Below are positions 41,500 to 52,200 of a DNA stretch of 64,000 nt, piece by piece. The stretch's first letter is position 1. Every line of letters begins with the position of its first letter. The position numbers were made by a program, and so were the translations under genes. The notes beneath the pieces were generated by a model. It did no database searches. It saw only the letters and a list, made by a program, of their open reading frames with translations, and had not been told where the DNA came from. The DNA comes from Prevotella sp. E13-17 (GTDB lineage: Bacteria; Bacteroidota; Bacteroidia; Bacteroidales; Bacteroidaceae), in assembly GCF_022024035.1 (NCBI RefSeq), contig NZ_CP091787.1, positions 1,054,001 through 1,118,000 on the forward strand. The letters are read 5' to 3'.

Positions 41500-42783
41500 T
41501 TATACAACTTCTTTTTTACCAGTTACATATTCGTATATTACAGACTTCTTATATTCCTTCAACTCCTCTATCTTCGCTTGCTTCAAAGCTATCAACGAGT
41601 CGATTTCGGAGCATTTTTGCTGAATATACAGAGCTATTTCCTTTTGTCCTTCAATTGGTGGAACAGGTATGTCCAGCCTACCGAAGTCATTATAGGCAAC
41701 CTTAAGGCGACATGTATTCACCCTGCCTTCACCTCTTTCTATAGCATATATTCCTTTACCTAAGCTATAATACACCCCTCTGATAGTTGGGATATTAAGT
41801 AGATAAGAATAATACAATGGATTAATATCCTGCCTTACGGGATATATGACATAATAGACAGGACTTACACAGCCCATATAGTTAGAAAGACCTACAGCAC
41901 CAACGATCATATTCATACAATTAAGCACAATATCGTTGGGATATGCCAACTGATACTGAGTAAAATCATCCTTGAATCTATCAAGATTCGTTGTTTTCTC
42001 TGCATAAAGGGTTACACCTTTGTCAATAGACAATGATAACCTCTCTTCCGTTTTGACAGGATTGTTTTTCTCAGAACGCCTACCGAAACAATACTTCAAG
42101 GGTTCAAGTTTCCAATGCTCTGGTATCTCTCCAATCCAATCAATACCACTATCGTGCATAGGGACGTTTGGATTAAGGCCTTGAGTGACGGCTTCGGTGA
42201 TGACGGATTGCTTATAGGCTTTTAGTTCCTCTATCATCGTTTCTTGCAGAGTTACCATTTCGTCCACTTCACCACACACCTTATCCAAATAATCCGCTAT
42301 CTTTTGCTGCTCAGATAATGATGGAGAAACGATAGAAATATTCTTCATCTCTTGCCATCTTGTAGTCCACAAGTCATCAACAATACCGTGTCCCCATCTA
42401 TAAAATTCATCAGCAAATAACTCTGTATGAAATAGCCAATTATAATACTGGGGATTCATCGAACCTCTTGGCTTCAAAATCGTATTAATCAGAGAAACGG
42501 AACCATTGTATTGAGAAACACCACATGAACCTCTTCTATCAGAGCGACTATTGATAGCAAAGTCTCCTTTACATACCAATTTTCTATCGTCACCATTATT
42601 CGTTTTTGCAGCAGTTTCCAGTTGTGGTACAATTCCGTTCATGGTAACAGACAAAGGAGGATAATCCTTATCACTTACCTTTTCATTACGAACCTGATAA
42701 AGATTTCCAATCTTATTAACCTCCCACTCCTTCGGAATCTGGCCAATCCATTCTATGCCGCTATCTTTAAATTCTCTTGCCAT
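41500..42783 (-). CDS. hsdS: Type I restriction enzyme, specificity (HsdS) subunit
   Basis: This 427-residue protein is organised as two tandem half-subunits. Each starts with Asp-Ser-Gly-Ile-(Glu/Asp)-Trp-Ile-Gly-(Gln/Glu)-Ile-Pro (about 6-16 and 215-225), continues with a target-recognition domain of different sequence, and ends with a conserved helix (Ile-Glu-Glu-Leu-Lys-x-Tyr-Lys; about 185-192 and 405-412). The two domains would read the two halves of a bipartite DNA site. The conserved helices set the spacing. It starts 4 bp after the YhcG-like gene. No second or partial hsdS copy is present in the window, so switching by inversion is not evident. Confidence 0.93.
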   Translation of the reverse strand: MAREFKDSGIEWIGQIPKEWEVNKIGNLYQVRNEKVSDKDYPPLSVTMNGIVPQLETAAKTNNGDDRKLVCKGDFAINSRSDRRGSCGVSQYNGSVSLINTILKPRGSMNPQYYNWLFHTELFADEFYRWGHGIVDDLWTTRWQEMKNISIVSPSLSEQQKIADYLDKVCGEVDEMVTLQETMIEELKAYKQSVITEAVTQGLNPNVPMHDSGIDWIGEIPEHWKLEPLKYCFGRRSEKNNPVKTEERLSLSIDKGVTLYAEKTTNLDRFKDDFTQYQLAYPNDIVLNCMNMIVGAVGLSNYMGCVSPVYYVIYPVRQDINPLYYSYLLNIPTIRGVYYSLGKGIYAIERGEGRVNTCRLKVAYNDFGRLDIPVPPIEGQKEIALYIQQKCSEIDSLIALKQAKIEELKEYKKSVIYEYVTGKKEVV

Positions 42784-42786
42784 GGG

Positions 42787-43857
42787 CTAGTCCTCCTCTG
42801 CATAGTTGTTAAAACGGTCTTTGGCAGCCTCCAATGACTTTTGAATCTGCTGCATCAGCACATGGCGTGGAGGCAATTCTGTAAGATACTTCGCTACCTT
42901 AATGCCTGCCTTGTCGAGCTGCAGCAGTTCTATTTGTTCATCGCTGCCCTCTGTGCATAGCAATAGGCCCAATGGTGTTTCTTCCCCAGGTTCCATCTCG
43001 TGGGCTTCAAGCCAGCGCAGATAGAGCTCCATCTGGCCCTTGTATTGTGCTTTGAAACTACCCAACTTTAGATCAATCGCAATCAATCGATGCAGACGAC
43101 GGTGGTAGAACAACAAATCAAGATAAAAGTCTTGCCCGTCGATGATCATTCGTTTTTGACGTGCCACAAAACTGAATCCATTGCCCAACTCAATGATGAA
43201 TTGCTCAAGGTGGGCAATCAAACTGTCTTCAAGGTTCTTTTCGCTGTACATTCCTTTTAATCCTGTAAACTCCAGGAAATAAGGGCTCTTGAAAACCAAG
43301 TCAGGCGACATCACATTGTCATCGCGCAGAGTGGATAGTTCTTTCTTGATGAATTCGTCAGGCTTGCCACTGATGGCTGTACGCTCAAAGAGCATGCCGT
43401 CGATCTTTGCCTGAAGGGTTCTTTTGCTCCATCTTTCAGATGCGGCCATCGTCAGATAAAACTCACGTTGCAGTTCGTCCTTTAGTGGCATAACTTCCAC
43501 AAAATGAGACCACCACAATTGTCGCGCCAGTGGTGCGACAATTTGAGAATCAGGAAAGAGTGTGGCAAATTGCATCATTCTACGGATACTTTTCTCATCA
43601 AATCCTTTCCTACCAAACTCTTCTTGCAATTGTCGCGCCACTGTCGCGACAATTTGTTTTCCGTACTCAGCACGCTGATTATCAAGTACTTCTCGATTGA
43701 TGCGCTCACCTATATGCCAATACATCATGGTGAGCTCGTAATTGGCAGTAGCAGCTACACGACCACGTGCCTGCTCTATGATCTGACGCAAGTCTTGTAT
43801 CAGAGATTGTGACACCGATGGTGACACAATTTGATTGTTCTGCTCTATCTCGTTCAT
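42787..43857 (-). CDS. PDDEXK nuclease, DUF1016/YhcG family
   Basis: This 356-residue protein has an N-terminal helical DUF1016_N domain (about 15-150) and a C-terminal nuclease domain with Leu-Asp-Leu-Leu-Phe-Tyr-His near 243-249 and Ile-Asp-Leu-Lys near 261-264. The second acidic residue is Asp where most relatives have Glu. YhcG-type genes often sit inside type I restriction operons; their job there is not settled. The start at 43857 is favoured by a Shine-Dalgarno-like AGGAG five bases upstream, rare in this window; the ATG at 43872 is possible. It lies between hsdM and hsdS. Confidence 0.88.
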   Translation of the reverse strand: MNEIEQNNQIVSPSVSQSLIQDLRQIIEQARGRVAATANYELTMMYWHIGERINREVLDNQRAEYGKQIVATVARQLQEEFGRKGFDEKSIRRMMQFATLFPDSQIVAPLARQLWWSHFVEVMPLKDELQREFYLTMAASERWSKRTLQAKIDGMLFERTAISGKPDEFIKKELSTLRDDNVMSPDLVFKSPYFLEFTGLKGMYSEKNLEDSLIAHLEQFIIELGNGFSFVARQKRMIIDGQDFYLDLLFYHRRLHRLIAIDLKLGSFKAQYKGQMELYLRWLEAHEMEPGEETPLGLLLCTEGSDEQIELLQLDKAGIKVAKYLTELPPRHVLMQQIQKSLEAAKDRFNNYAEED

Positions 43858-43875
43858 TTCTGCTCCTCCCATTCT

Positions 43876-45588
43876 TTAACGTCCCATGATTTTAGCCATC
43901 AACGCAGTTTCCTGTTTCTCCAGTTCCTGCAGGTGGGCAAAGATTTCGTCGCTCTTGCGAGGAGCCACATACTTGTAGAACTCGCGGGTGAAAGGTATTT
44001 CATAACCAATCTTGCTGGCTTTTATATCTACCTTAGCCTCTGGCGCATAAGGATAGACATTCTTCTGCATATAAGCCTCGATATCCTCCTTGAAGGGCAC
44101 ATTCTCTGTATCCTTCTTCTTCTCAGGAAGTTTAATAGCTACCTTGGTAAACTTAAAGTCGTCGCAATCCTTAATCTTGCTCTCAACCACCAGTTCGCCA
44201 TCCTCATACGTACCATTCTCGAAGGCCATATAAGCCTTGCTTATCAGGTCAATGCAACGATCGGTAAACTCATTGCGCTTGTTGCCCAGCGACTTGCGAC
44301 GCTTTTCGCAGCACTTGCTGGCGTCAATCAGTTGCACCTTGCCCACTCGCTCTGGTGCTTTGTCTTTTGTAACCACCCAGATATAAGTGGCAATACCTGT
44401 ATTGTAGAACATATCGTTAGGAATCTGCACAATAGCTTCGAGCCAGTCGTTATCCAGCAGATAGCCTCGGATATTACTCTCGCCACTACCTGCATCGCCC
44501 TTAAACAATGGTGAACCATTCTGAATAATGGCCATACGGCCTGTATCTTTCAGCTTGGCAATGCCATTCAGCATAAACAACTGCTGGCTGTCGCCAATGG
44601 CTGGCAAACCTGGTGCAAAGCGACCCATATCGCCACGCTTATGTTCTTCCTCTACGGTCTTTTTCTCGTTCTTCCATTCGATACCGAAAGGAGGATTTGA
44701 GATGATGTAGTCGAAGGTATAGCCCTCAAACTTATCGTCGCTCAGGGTGTTGCCATGGCGCATATTCTCTGCATCACCACCCTTGATGAGCACGTTGGCC
44801 TTGGCAATGGCAAATGTCTGTTCGTTCAGCTCCTGACCAAACTCAGTAATCTGTGCATCAGGGTCAATCGCCAATAGCTTCTCTGAGAGGCAGTCAAGCA
44901 TCTGGCTTGTTCCCATCGCCATATCATAGACGGTAGCCGTTACGCCTTCTTGTTCCAACTGCTCGCGCTGTGGTGCCACCAAGAGTTCGGCCATCATATA
45001 GATGATGTCACGAGCCGTGAAGTGGGCTCCTGCCTGCTCGTCGTAACTCTCAGAGAACTTGCGTACCAACTCTTCGAAGATGTATCCCATATCTACTGCG
45101 CTAATCTCGTCGGCACCCATATAGGCTTTCTTGCTGCAGAACTCCTGGATAACATTATAGAGGATGCCATTGTGGTCGAGCTTGGTGATTTCCTTGTCGA
45201 AGTCGAACTTCTCGATGATATCCACTACATTCTCTGAAAAGTGGTTCAGATAACTACGGAAGTTGTCTGCAATGTTATCTGCATCAGAAAGCAAGCCCTC
45301 GAATGTAAATGGCGACACGTTATAGAAATCATAGCCTGAGGCTGTAGTCAGGAAGCCTTTCCTTACTGCCAAGCCTCGCTGTTCGCAAAGGGCATTAGCA
45401 TCGAGCACCGCTTGTTTGGTAGGTGCCAGTGTATCAGAGAAGCGCTTAATCACACACATGGGCAGGATGACATTGCCATACTCGTGGGGCTTATAGGTAC
45501 CCACCAGTTTATCGGCAATGGCCCAAATAAGGTTGGCTTTCTCCTGTATATTGACGGTTGTTCGTTTCTGTAATTCTTCTGTACTCAT
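43876..45588 (-). CDS. hsdM: Type I restriction enzyme, methyltransferase (HsdM) subunit
   Basis: This 570-residue N6-adenine methyltransferase has the HsdM N-terminal helical domain (about 15-150) and an N6_Mtase domain. Catalytic motif IV is Asn-Pro-Pro-Phe near 296-299, as expected. SAM motif I reads Asp-Met-Ala-Met-Gly-Thr-Ser near 220-226, unlike the common Asp-Pro-x-x-Gly-(Ser/Thr)-Gly. The start at 45588 avoids the -7 box at 45625-45632, which overlaps a longer frame. It is the first gene of the island and is followed by the YhcG-type nuclease and hsdS. Confidence 0.93.
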   Translation of the reverse strand: MSTEELQKRTTVNIQEKANLIWAIADKLVGTYKPHEYGNVILPMCVIKRFSDTLAPTKQAVLDANALCEQRGLAVRKGFLTTASGYDFYNVSPFTFEGLLSDADNIADNFRSYLNHFSENVVDIIEKFDFDKEITKLDHNGILYNVIQEFCSKKAYMGADEISAVDMGYIFEELVRKFSESYDEQAGAHFTARDIIYMMAELLVAPQREQLEQEGVTATVYDMAMGTSQMLDCLSEKLLAIDPDAQITEFGQELNEQTFAIAKANVLIKGGDAENMRHGNTLSDDKFEGYTFDYIISNPPFGIEWKNEKKTVEEEHKRGDMGRFAPGLPAIGDSQQLFMLNGIAKLKDTGRMAIIQNGSPLFKGDAGSGESNIRGYLLDNDWLEAIVQIPNDMFYNTGIATYIWVVTKDKAPERVGKVQLIDASKCCEKRRKSLGNKRNEFTDRCIDLISKAYMAFENGTYEDGELVVESKIKDCDDFKFTKVAIKLPEKKKDTENVPFKEDIEAYMQKNVYPYAPEAKVDIKASKIGYEIPFTREFYKYVAPRKSDEIFAHLQELEKQETALMAKIMGR

Positions 45589-45624
45589 ATATAGTTCTAT
45601 TTGCTTCCTTAGATAATATGTGTA

Positions 45625-45632
45625 CAAAGTTA
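45625..45632 (-). promoter_or_regulatory. -7 box of the hsdM operon
   Basis: TAACTTTG on the minus strand, 36 bp before the hsdM ATG at 45588. There is no clear -33 TTTG. Confidence 0.55.
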
Positions 45633-46251
45633 GTAAATAAAATCGAGATTATAGAAAATTATTTGAATTGTTTTACAAAAAATCATCCCCAAGCATGACA
45701 GTCCATTGTCAGCCGATCTCTTCGTTTTCTTGAAAGTGTTAGGAATCTGGTACATGACATATAGTGACTAATCATATCTGATTCATCTGATTGACAAGAA
45801 GGTGTATGAAGTGAACGTAGAATTTCAATATCATTGGAAAAATATTTTTTGCCACGGGCTGTGAGATTCTTGGTGTGCGCAAGTGGCATTGCCAAACTGG
45901 TCGCGGAGTGTGGCAAAACTGGTGCTTTGGACTGACAGAATGATAGGTCTGAAGGCGCAAAAGTATAGCTTTTGACTTGCAATAGTTAAGGTTTTGGTGT
46001 CATTCTAGGGGCTAGAATTGGGTAATCCAGGGGCTAGAATTGGGTAATCCAAGGGCTAGAATTGAGCTTTCTAGGGGCTGGATTCGAATCAAAAGCGTTA
46101 CTATTGCATCACAATACTTATGCTATTGCCTTGTAATAGTACGCATTTCACGAGTCAAAACCATTACTTTTTGATGTAAAAAAGCGTTCTATTTATAATA
46201 AGTAGGTGTGTTTTACGTTATCATTATTGTAATACGACAACATAGAACACA
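45633..46251. other. Gene-poor spacer between the restriction island and sprA
   Basis: About 620 bp without a convincing gene. A 99-codon minus-strand frame (45683-45982) has no homology pattern and overlaps a promoter-like TACTTTTG. The spacer holds a 22-bp tandem repeat (46008-46090), three copies of a TCAAAA-x-C-xx-TACTxTTG-like motif (45955-45976 inverted, 46089-46110, 46155-46176) and a 9-bp inverted repeat flanking the tandem array (45978-45986 with 46100-46108). Confidence 0.5.
46008..46090. repeat. 22-bp tandem repeat, four copies
   Basis: The unit GGGGCTAGAATTGGGTAATC begins at 46008, 46030, 46052 (AGGGCTAG) and 46074 (GGGGCTGG), always 22 bp apart. The first two copies are identical, the last two drift at the 3' side. 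Confidence 0.8.
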
Positions 46252-49200
46252 TTGAAACGAATCATATATATGATGTTGCTCGTCTTGATGGTTGGACTGG
46301 CTTCGGCACAGGTTCTGCAACAGGACGACAACAAAAAAGACAATAAAACAGCGCCCAAGGCACAACCCAAGGCAAGGGTCGAGGATGAGAGCATTCCCGA
46401 CTCTTTGTTGCATGCCCGCTGGCGTATCCAGCACACGGCTCCCATAGTAGTAGAGGATCTGGACTCCAGCGCATTGGATCTGAGGATGCCAGATAATATC
46501 AAACAGCAGGTGGAGTACGATGATTCGCTGAATGTTTACCGCATTGGTTCTAAGATAGGCGACAGCTACCTGAATGCTCCGGTGGTGATGACACCAGAAG
46601 AGTATATGCGATGGAGCGAACGTAAGGCACGTGGACAGTATTTCAGGAAAAAAGATGCTGAGACCGCCAAGGCTGCCGGGAAGGACAAGTTTGACTTCTC
46701 AGACATGCATTTCGACCTGGGACCGGCCGAGAAAATCTTTGGTCCTGGTGGCGTTCGCGTGAAGACGCAGGGTACGGCAGAGCTGAAGATTGGTGCCACG
46801 CACAAGAACATCGAGAACCCCTCGCTGCCTATACGCAACCGTAAGACCACGGCTTTCGACTTCGACGAGAAGATCAACCTGAACGTGAACGGTAAGGTGG
46901 GCGACAAGTTGAACATGAACCTGAACTACAACACCGATGCCACGTTCGACTTCGATACCAAGAACCTGAAGCTGAAGTACGACGGTAAGGAAGACGAAAT
47001 CATCAAGCTGGTGGAGGCTGGTAATGTGTCGTTCCCTTCAAACAACTCATTGGTGCACGGCGCCTCGTCGCTGTTTGGCATCAGAACAGACATGCAGTTT
47101 GGCAAACTGAAACTGCAGACGGTGTTGTCGCAGAAGAAATCAACCTCAAAAAGTGTCAGCTCGAAAGGCGGCACGCAGACGACTCCCTACGAGATAGACG
47201 TGGCAGACTATGAGGAAAACCGCCACTTCTTCCTCTCACACTATTTCCAACAGAACTATGACCGCTCGATGCAGTCGTTGCCCAACATGACAACGGGCAT
47301 CAAGATCAACCGCATTGAGGTGTGGGTGACCAATAAGAGCGGTACTACATCTAACTCGCGCAACATTGTGGCATTCAGCGATTTGGGCGAGAATGCCGTG
47401 ATCAACAACCCCATGTGGAACGCTACGGGATATCAGGTGCCCAGCAATCTGGCTAACACGGAGTATGCGCAGCTCATCAGCCAGATAGACTCGGAATCGC
47501 GCACGATGGACCGTGTGACGGCTATCTTGGAGGGTGACCAGCGCCTTGTGGGTGGTGCAGACTACGAGAAACTGTCAAGTGCCCGCTTGTTGAACGCCAG
47601 CGAATATACCGTTAACACAGCGCTGGGCTTCATTTCGCTGAAGACAGGTCTGCAAACCGACCAAGTGCTGGCCGTGGCCTATGAATATACCTATGGTGGA
47701 CAGACCTACCAAGTGGGCGAATTCTCGACAGATATCACCCAGACCAACCGCTGCCTGTTTGTGAAGGCGCTGAAGAATACCTCAAACAACCCGTCGCAAG
47801 GCAACTGGCGACTGATGATGAAGAACGTCTATTATCTGGCCTCGTCGGTAGAGAAGGAGAAGTTCCGCATGGACATCAAGTACCAGAGCGACACCACAGG
47901 CACCTACCTGAACTATCTGCCTGAGGAGAGCTTGAAGTCGGTGCCCTTGCTGCGCGTGATGGGGCTGGACCGTCTGGATGCCAACATGAAACCAAACTCC
48001 AACGGCCAGTTTGACTTCGTACAGGGCTATACCGTGGTCAACGGCCGTGTGTTCCTGCCTGCTGCCGAGCCTTTTGGCAGCTATCTGCGCAAATACCTGA
48101 CGCAGAAGGGAATGGGCAACGTGGCAGAAAAATACTGTTTTGACCAACTCTATGATTCGACCAAGACGGTGGCAAAACAGAATGCTGAGAAGGACAAGTT
48201 CGTGCTGTCGGGGCAGTATAAGGGCACCAGTGCCAATGTCATCTCGCTGGGCGCAGCCTATGTGCCTCAGGGCTCAGTAGTGGTGACGGCTGGTGGCGTG
48301 ACCTTGCAGGAGGGCAGCGACTACTCGGTTGACTATTCGGCAGGCGAGGTGACCATCCTGAACCAGAGCATTATCGATGCCGGCACCAATGTCAATGTGT
48401 CGTTGGAAGACAATACCAGCTACGGCATGCAGCGCAAGACCATGTTGGGCATGAACTGGGAGTATGACTTCAGTAAGAATTTCTCACTGGGCGGCACGTT
48501 GTTGCACCTGAAGGAACAGGCGCTGACCTCGAAGGTGTCGATGGGCGAGGAACCGCTGAACAACACCTTGTGGGGACTGAACGTCAACTGGAAACAAGAG
48601 TCGCAGTGGTTGACCAATGTGCTTGACCGTCTGCCCCTGTTGCACTGCACGCAACCATCGCAGATCACCTTCACAGGCGAATTTGCACAACTCATAGCCC
48701 ATACGCCTACGGGCACACAGGATAACGCTTCGTATCTGGATGACTTCGAGAACACCAAGAACCTGCTCGACGTGAGTGACCCCAAGGCATGGGTGCTGTC
48801 GAGTGTGCCCAGCATGTTCCCCGATGCCAACGATAAGACGTCTGTCAAGAGTGGCTACAACCGTGCCTTGCTGGCTTGGTATAACGTCGATCCCATTTTT
48901 ACGCGGCGTTCGTCGTCGTTGACGCCTGCTCATATCAAGAGCGACCTGGAACAGTTGTCCAACCACTATGTGCGCGAGGTCTATGTGAAGGAACTCTATC
49001 CCAACCGCGACCAGTCGTCGTACAACGGTGCTGTCTCTACACTGCCCGTGCTGAATCTGGCCTACTACCCTCAGGAGCGTGGCCCCTACAACCTGACCAC
49101 TCAACTGAATGCCGACGGCACGCTGAAGAACCCCAGCCGGATGTTTGGCGGTATGATGCGCCGACTGGAAACCACCGACTTCGAACAGGCTAATATAGAA

Positions 49201-52200
49201 TATGTGGAGTTCTGGCTGCTCGATCCCTATATCTACACACGTAAGGAAGGCACGGCAGACAAACATAAAGGTGAACTGTACCTGAACCTGGGCGAGGTGT
49301 CTGAGGATGTGCTTCGTGATGGAAAGAAATTCTATGAGAGTGGCATGGCTGTTGACGGCACATCCTCGTACGAAACCACCCAGTGGGGCAAGATACCCAT
49401 GCAGGCTACACAGACCTATGCCTTTGCAACCACGGCAGGTTCGCGTCGAATGCAGGATGTGGGCTTGAACGGTCTGACCAACGAAGAGGAACAACAGTAT
49501 GGTGCCTATATGGATTGGTTGAATGCGATTGGTGGTGTGGTGACCAACGATAGTGTGCTGCAGGCTTGGCACAACGACCCGGCTGGCGATGACTACCACT
49601 ACTATCGTGGTGCTGATCTCGATGCTGCACGCACCAGTATCATGGACCGCTATAAGCATATCAACAACCCACAGGGCAACTCGCCTGCCAACGACAACCA
49701 GTCTGAGGGCTACGACACTTCGTATAAGACAGGGCCAGACGTGGAAGACATCAATCAGGACTATACGCTGAATGAGTATGAACGCTACTATCAGTACCGC
49801 ATAGCCATCAGCGACGAGGAGTTGCAGGCCTACAATCGCGGCATGAAGTCAGACGATAGCTATATTGTGGACCATCGTGACTATAATGCAAAGTTGCGTA
49901 ACGGCGACTCGCTCACTGTGCGTTGGTATCAGTATCGAATACCTTTGGCCGAATTCGACAGTAAGGTGGGTGCCATCAACGACTTCACCAGCATTCGCTT
50001 CATGCGTATGTTCCTCACAGGTTTTGAGGAGCCTGTCGTGCTGCGCTTCGGCTCACTGGACTTGGTGCGTGGAGAATGGCGCCAGTATAAACAGAACCTG
50101 CAAACGTCGGCAGGTGCAGAGACGGGCGTGCTGGAGATGAGTGCTGTGAACATTGAGGAGAACACGGACCGCAAACCGGTGGCCTATGTGTTGCCTCCAG
50201 GCATCTCGCGTGCAACCGATCCTGCCCAGCCTCAGCTCACCGAGAACAATGAGCAATCGCTCTGTCTGACGGTGAAGAACCTGTCGCAGAATGAGTCGAA
50301 GGCGGTCTATAAGAATACCAACCTGGATCTGCGTCAGTATAAACGACTGCAGATGTTCGTGCATGCCAACGCTTTGATTCCTAACAACACACAGTTGGAA
50401 GACAATCAGCTGGCTGTGTTCATTCGCTTGGGATCTGACTATAAGAGCAACTACTATGAGTATCTGATTCCGTTGAAGCTCACTCCCGAGGGTATCTACC
50501 GCTGGAACGTGCCAAGCGACCGTCCGTTGGTGTGGCCGCAGGACAATATGCTCGACATCAACATGTCTGTCTTCACACAGTTGAAGAAGGCACGCAACAA
50601 GGCTCGTGCACAGGGACTGGCATCCTATACGCAGCTGTTTACCGACTATGACCCCGAGAAACCTAACAATAAGATAAGCATTGTGGGTAATCCGTCGTTG
50701 GGCGAGGTGAAGACCATGATTATTGGTGTGCGCAACCTGAGCAGCACCATGAAGTCGGGCGAGGTGTGGGTGAACGAGCTTCGTCTGCGCGAAACCAACA
50801 ATGAGGGCGGTTGGGCAGCATCGGGAGCCATGAATGTCCAGTTGTCTGACTTCGGTACGGTGAACCTCTCAGGACGCTATGTCAGCGATGGCTTCGGTGG
50901 TTTGGAGGAGACCGTGATGCAGCGTTCTACAGACACGCAGAAGTCATACGCTGTGACTGCCAACCTGGAATTGGGCAAGCTGTTCCCAGATAAGGCAAAG
51001 GTGACGGCTCCGCTCTACTATTCCTATACCAAGGAGATTGTCAGCCCTAAATATAATCCGCTGGATACGGACATGGAACTCGACGATGCCTTGGAGTCGG
51101 CTGCCAATCAGCATGAAAGGGATTCTATCGAATCGATAGCCGTGACCAAGAATGTGATGCGCAACTTCTCGTTGTCGAATGCCCGCGTCGGCATCAAGAA
51201 CAAACGTCACCCGATGCCATACGATCCTGCCAACTTCTCGTTCACATACAGTCACTCACACCGGCGTACGACTGGTGAGACCACCGTCTGGGAAACCGAC
51301 GATCAGTGGCGTGGTTCACTGAACTATAGCTATACGCCAGTCTATAAGACTTGGGAGCCATTTAAGTCATCGAAGAGCAAGTCGAAATGGATGCAGTTCC
51401 CGAAGGCGCTGGGACTGAACTATCTGCCACAGACTATCTCGTTTAACTCTGAGTGGACTCGTAGCTATTACGAACTGCAAGAGCGAGATCTGGAGAATAC
51501 GGTCAATCCGAACCTGCCTCTGACATTTAGTGAGCAGTTCTTGTGGAACCGTGACTTCCAGCTGCGATGGGATCTGACCAAGAATCTTCACATGAACTTC
51601 CAGAGCGCAACGCATGCCGAGATTGAAGAACCATATACGCCCATCAATAAAGATCTCTATGCAGACCGCTATACAGCATGGAAAGACTCCGTATGGCAGA
51701 GCCTCAAGCACTGGGGCACACCGCTCGACTATCAGCAGAACTTTACTGCCAGCTACCAGGTGCCACTCGACAAGTTGCCCATCTTCGACTGGCTGAAGAC
51801 GGATGCCAGCTATTCGGCTACCTATTCTTGGTTGCGTGGTACGGAGTTGGATGACGGCACATCATTGGGTAATACCATCTCTAACAACCGAAATCTGAAC
51901 GTCAATGGCACCTTCAATATGGAGACGCTCTATAATCACATACCTTTCCTGAAGAAAACCAACGACCGGTTCAAGAAGCAGAGTAGTGCATTGAAGAGCG
52001 CTGCAAACAAAGCCAAAAAGTCTTCATTGAGCAGAGTGGCTAAGCGGGCTGGACTTGATGGAAAGAGTGAAGAGAACAACGAGGAGAAAGCGCTGCCAAA
52101 GAATAAGAACACTTTCCAAAAAGAACTGGCACTGAGGAGCGATACAACCATTGAGGTGCAGCATGGCAAGAAGTCTAAACGACTGATCGTAAGTGCAAAG

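Noticed and set aside
41500-42783. Phase-variable, invertible hsdS system
   Set aside because: The two halves share repeats, but only one hsdS exists in the window and no recombinase or spare half-gene is nearby.
45683-45982. 99-codon minus-strand reading frame before sprA
   Set aside because: No family pattern, unusual composition, and a promoter-like box lies inside its beginning.
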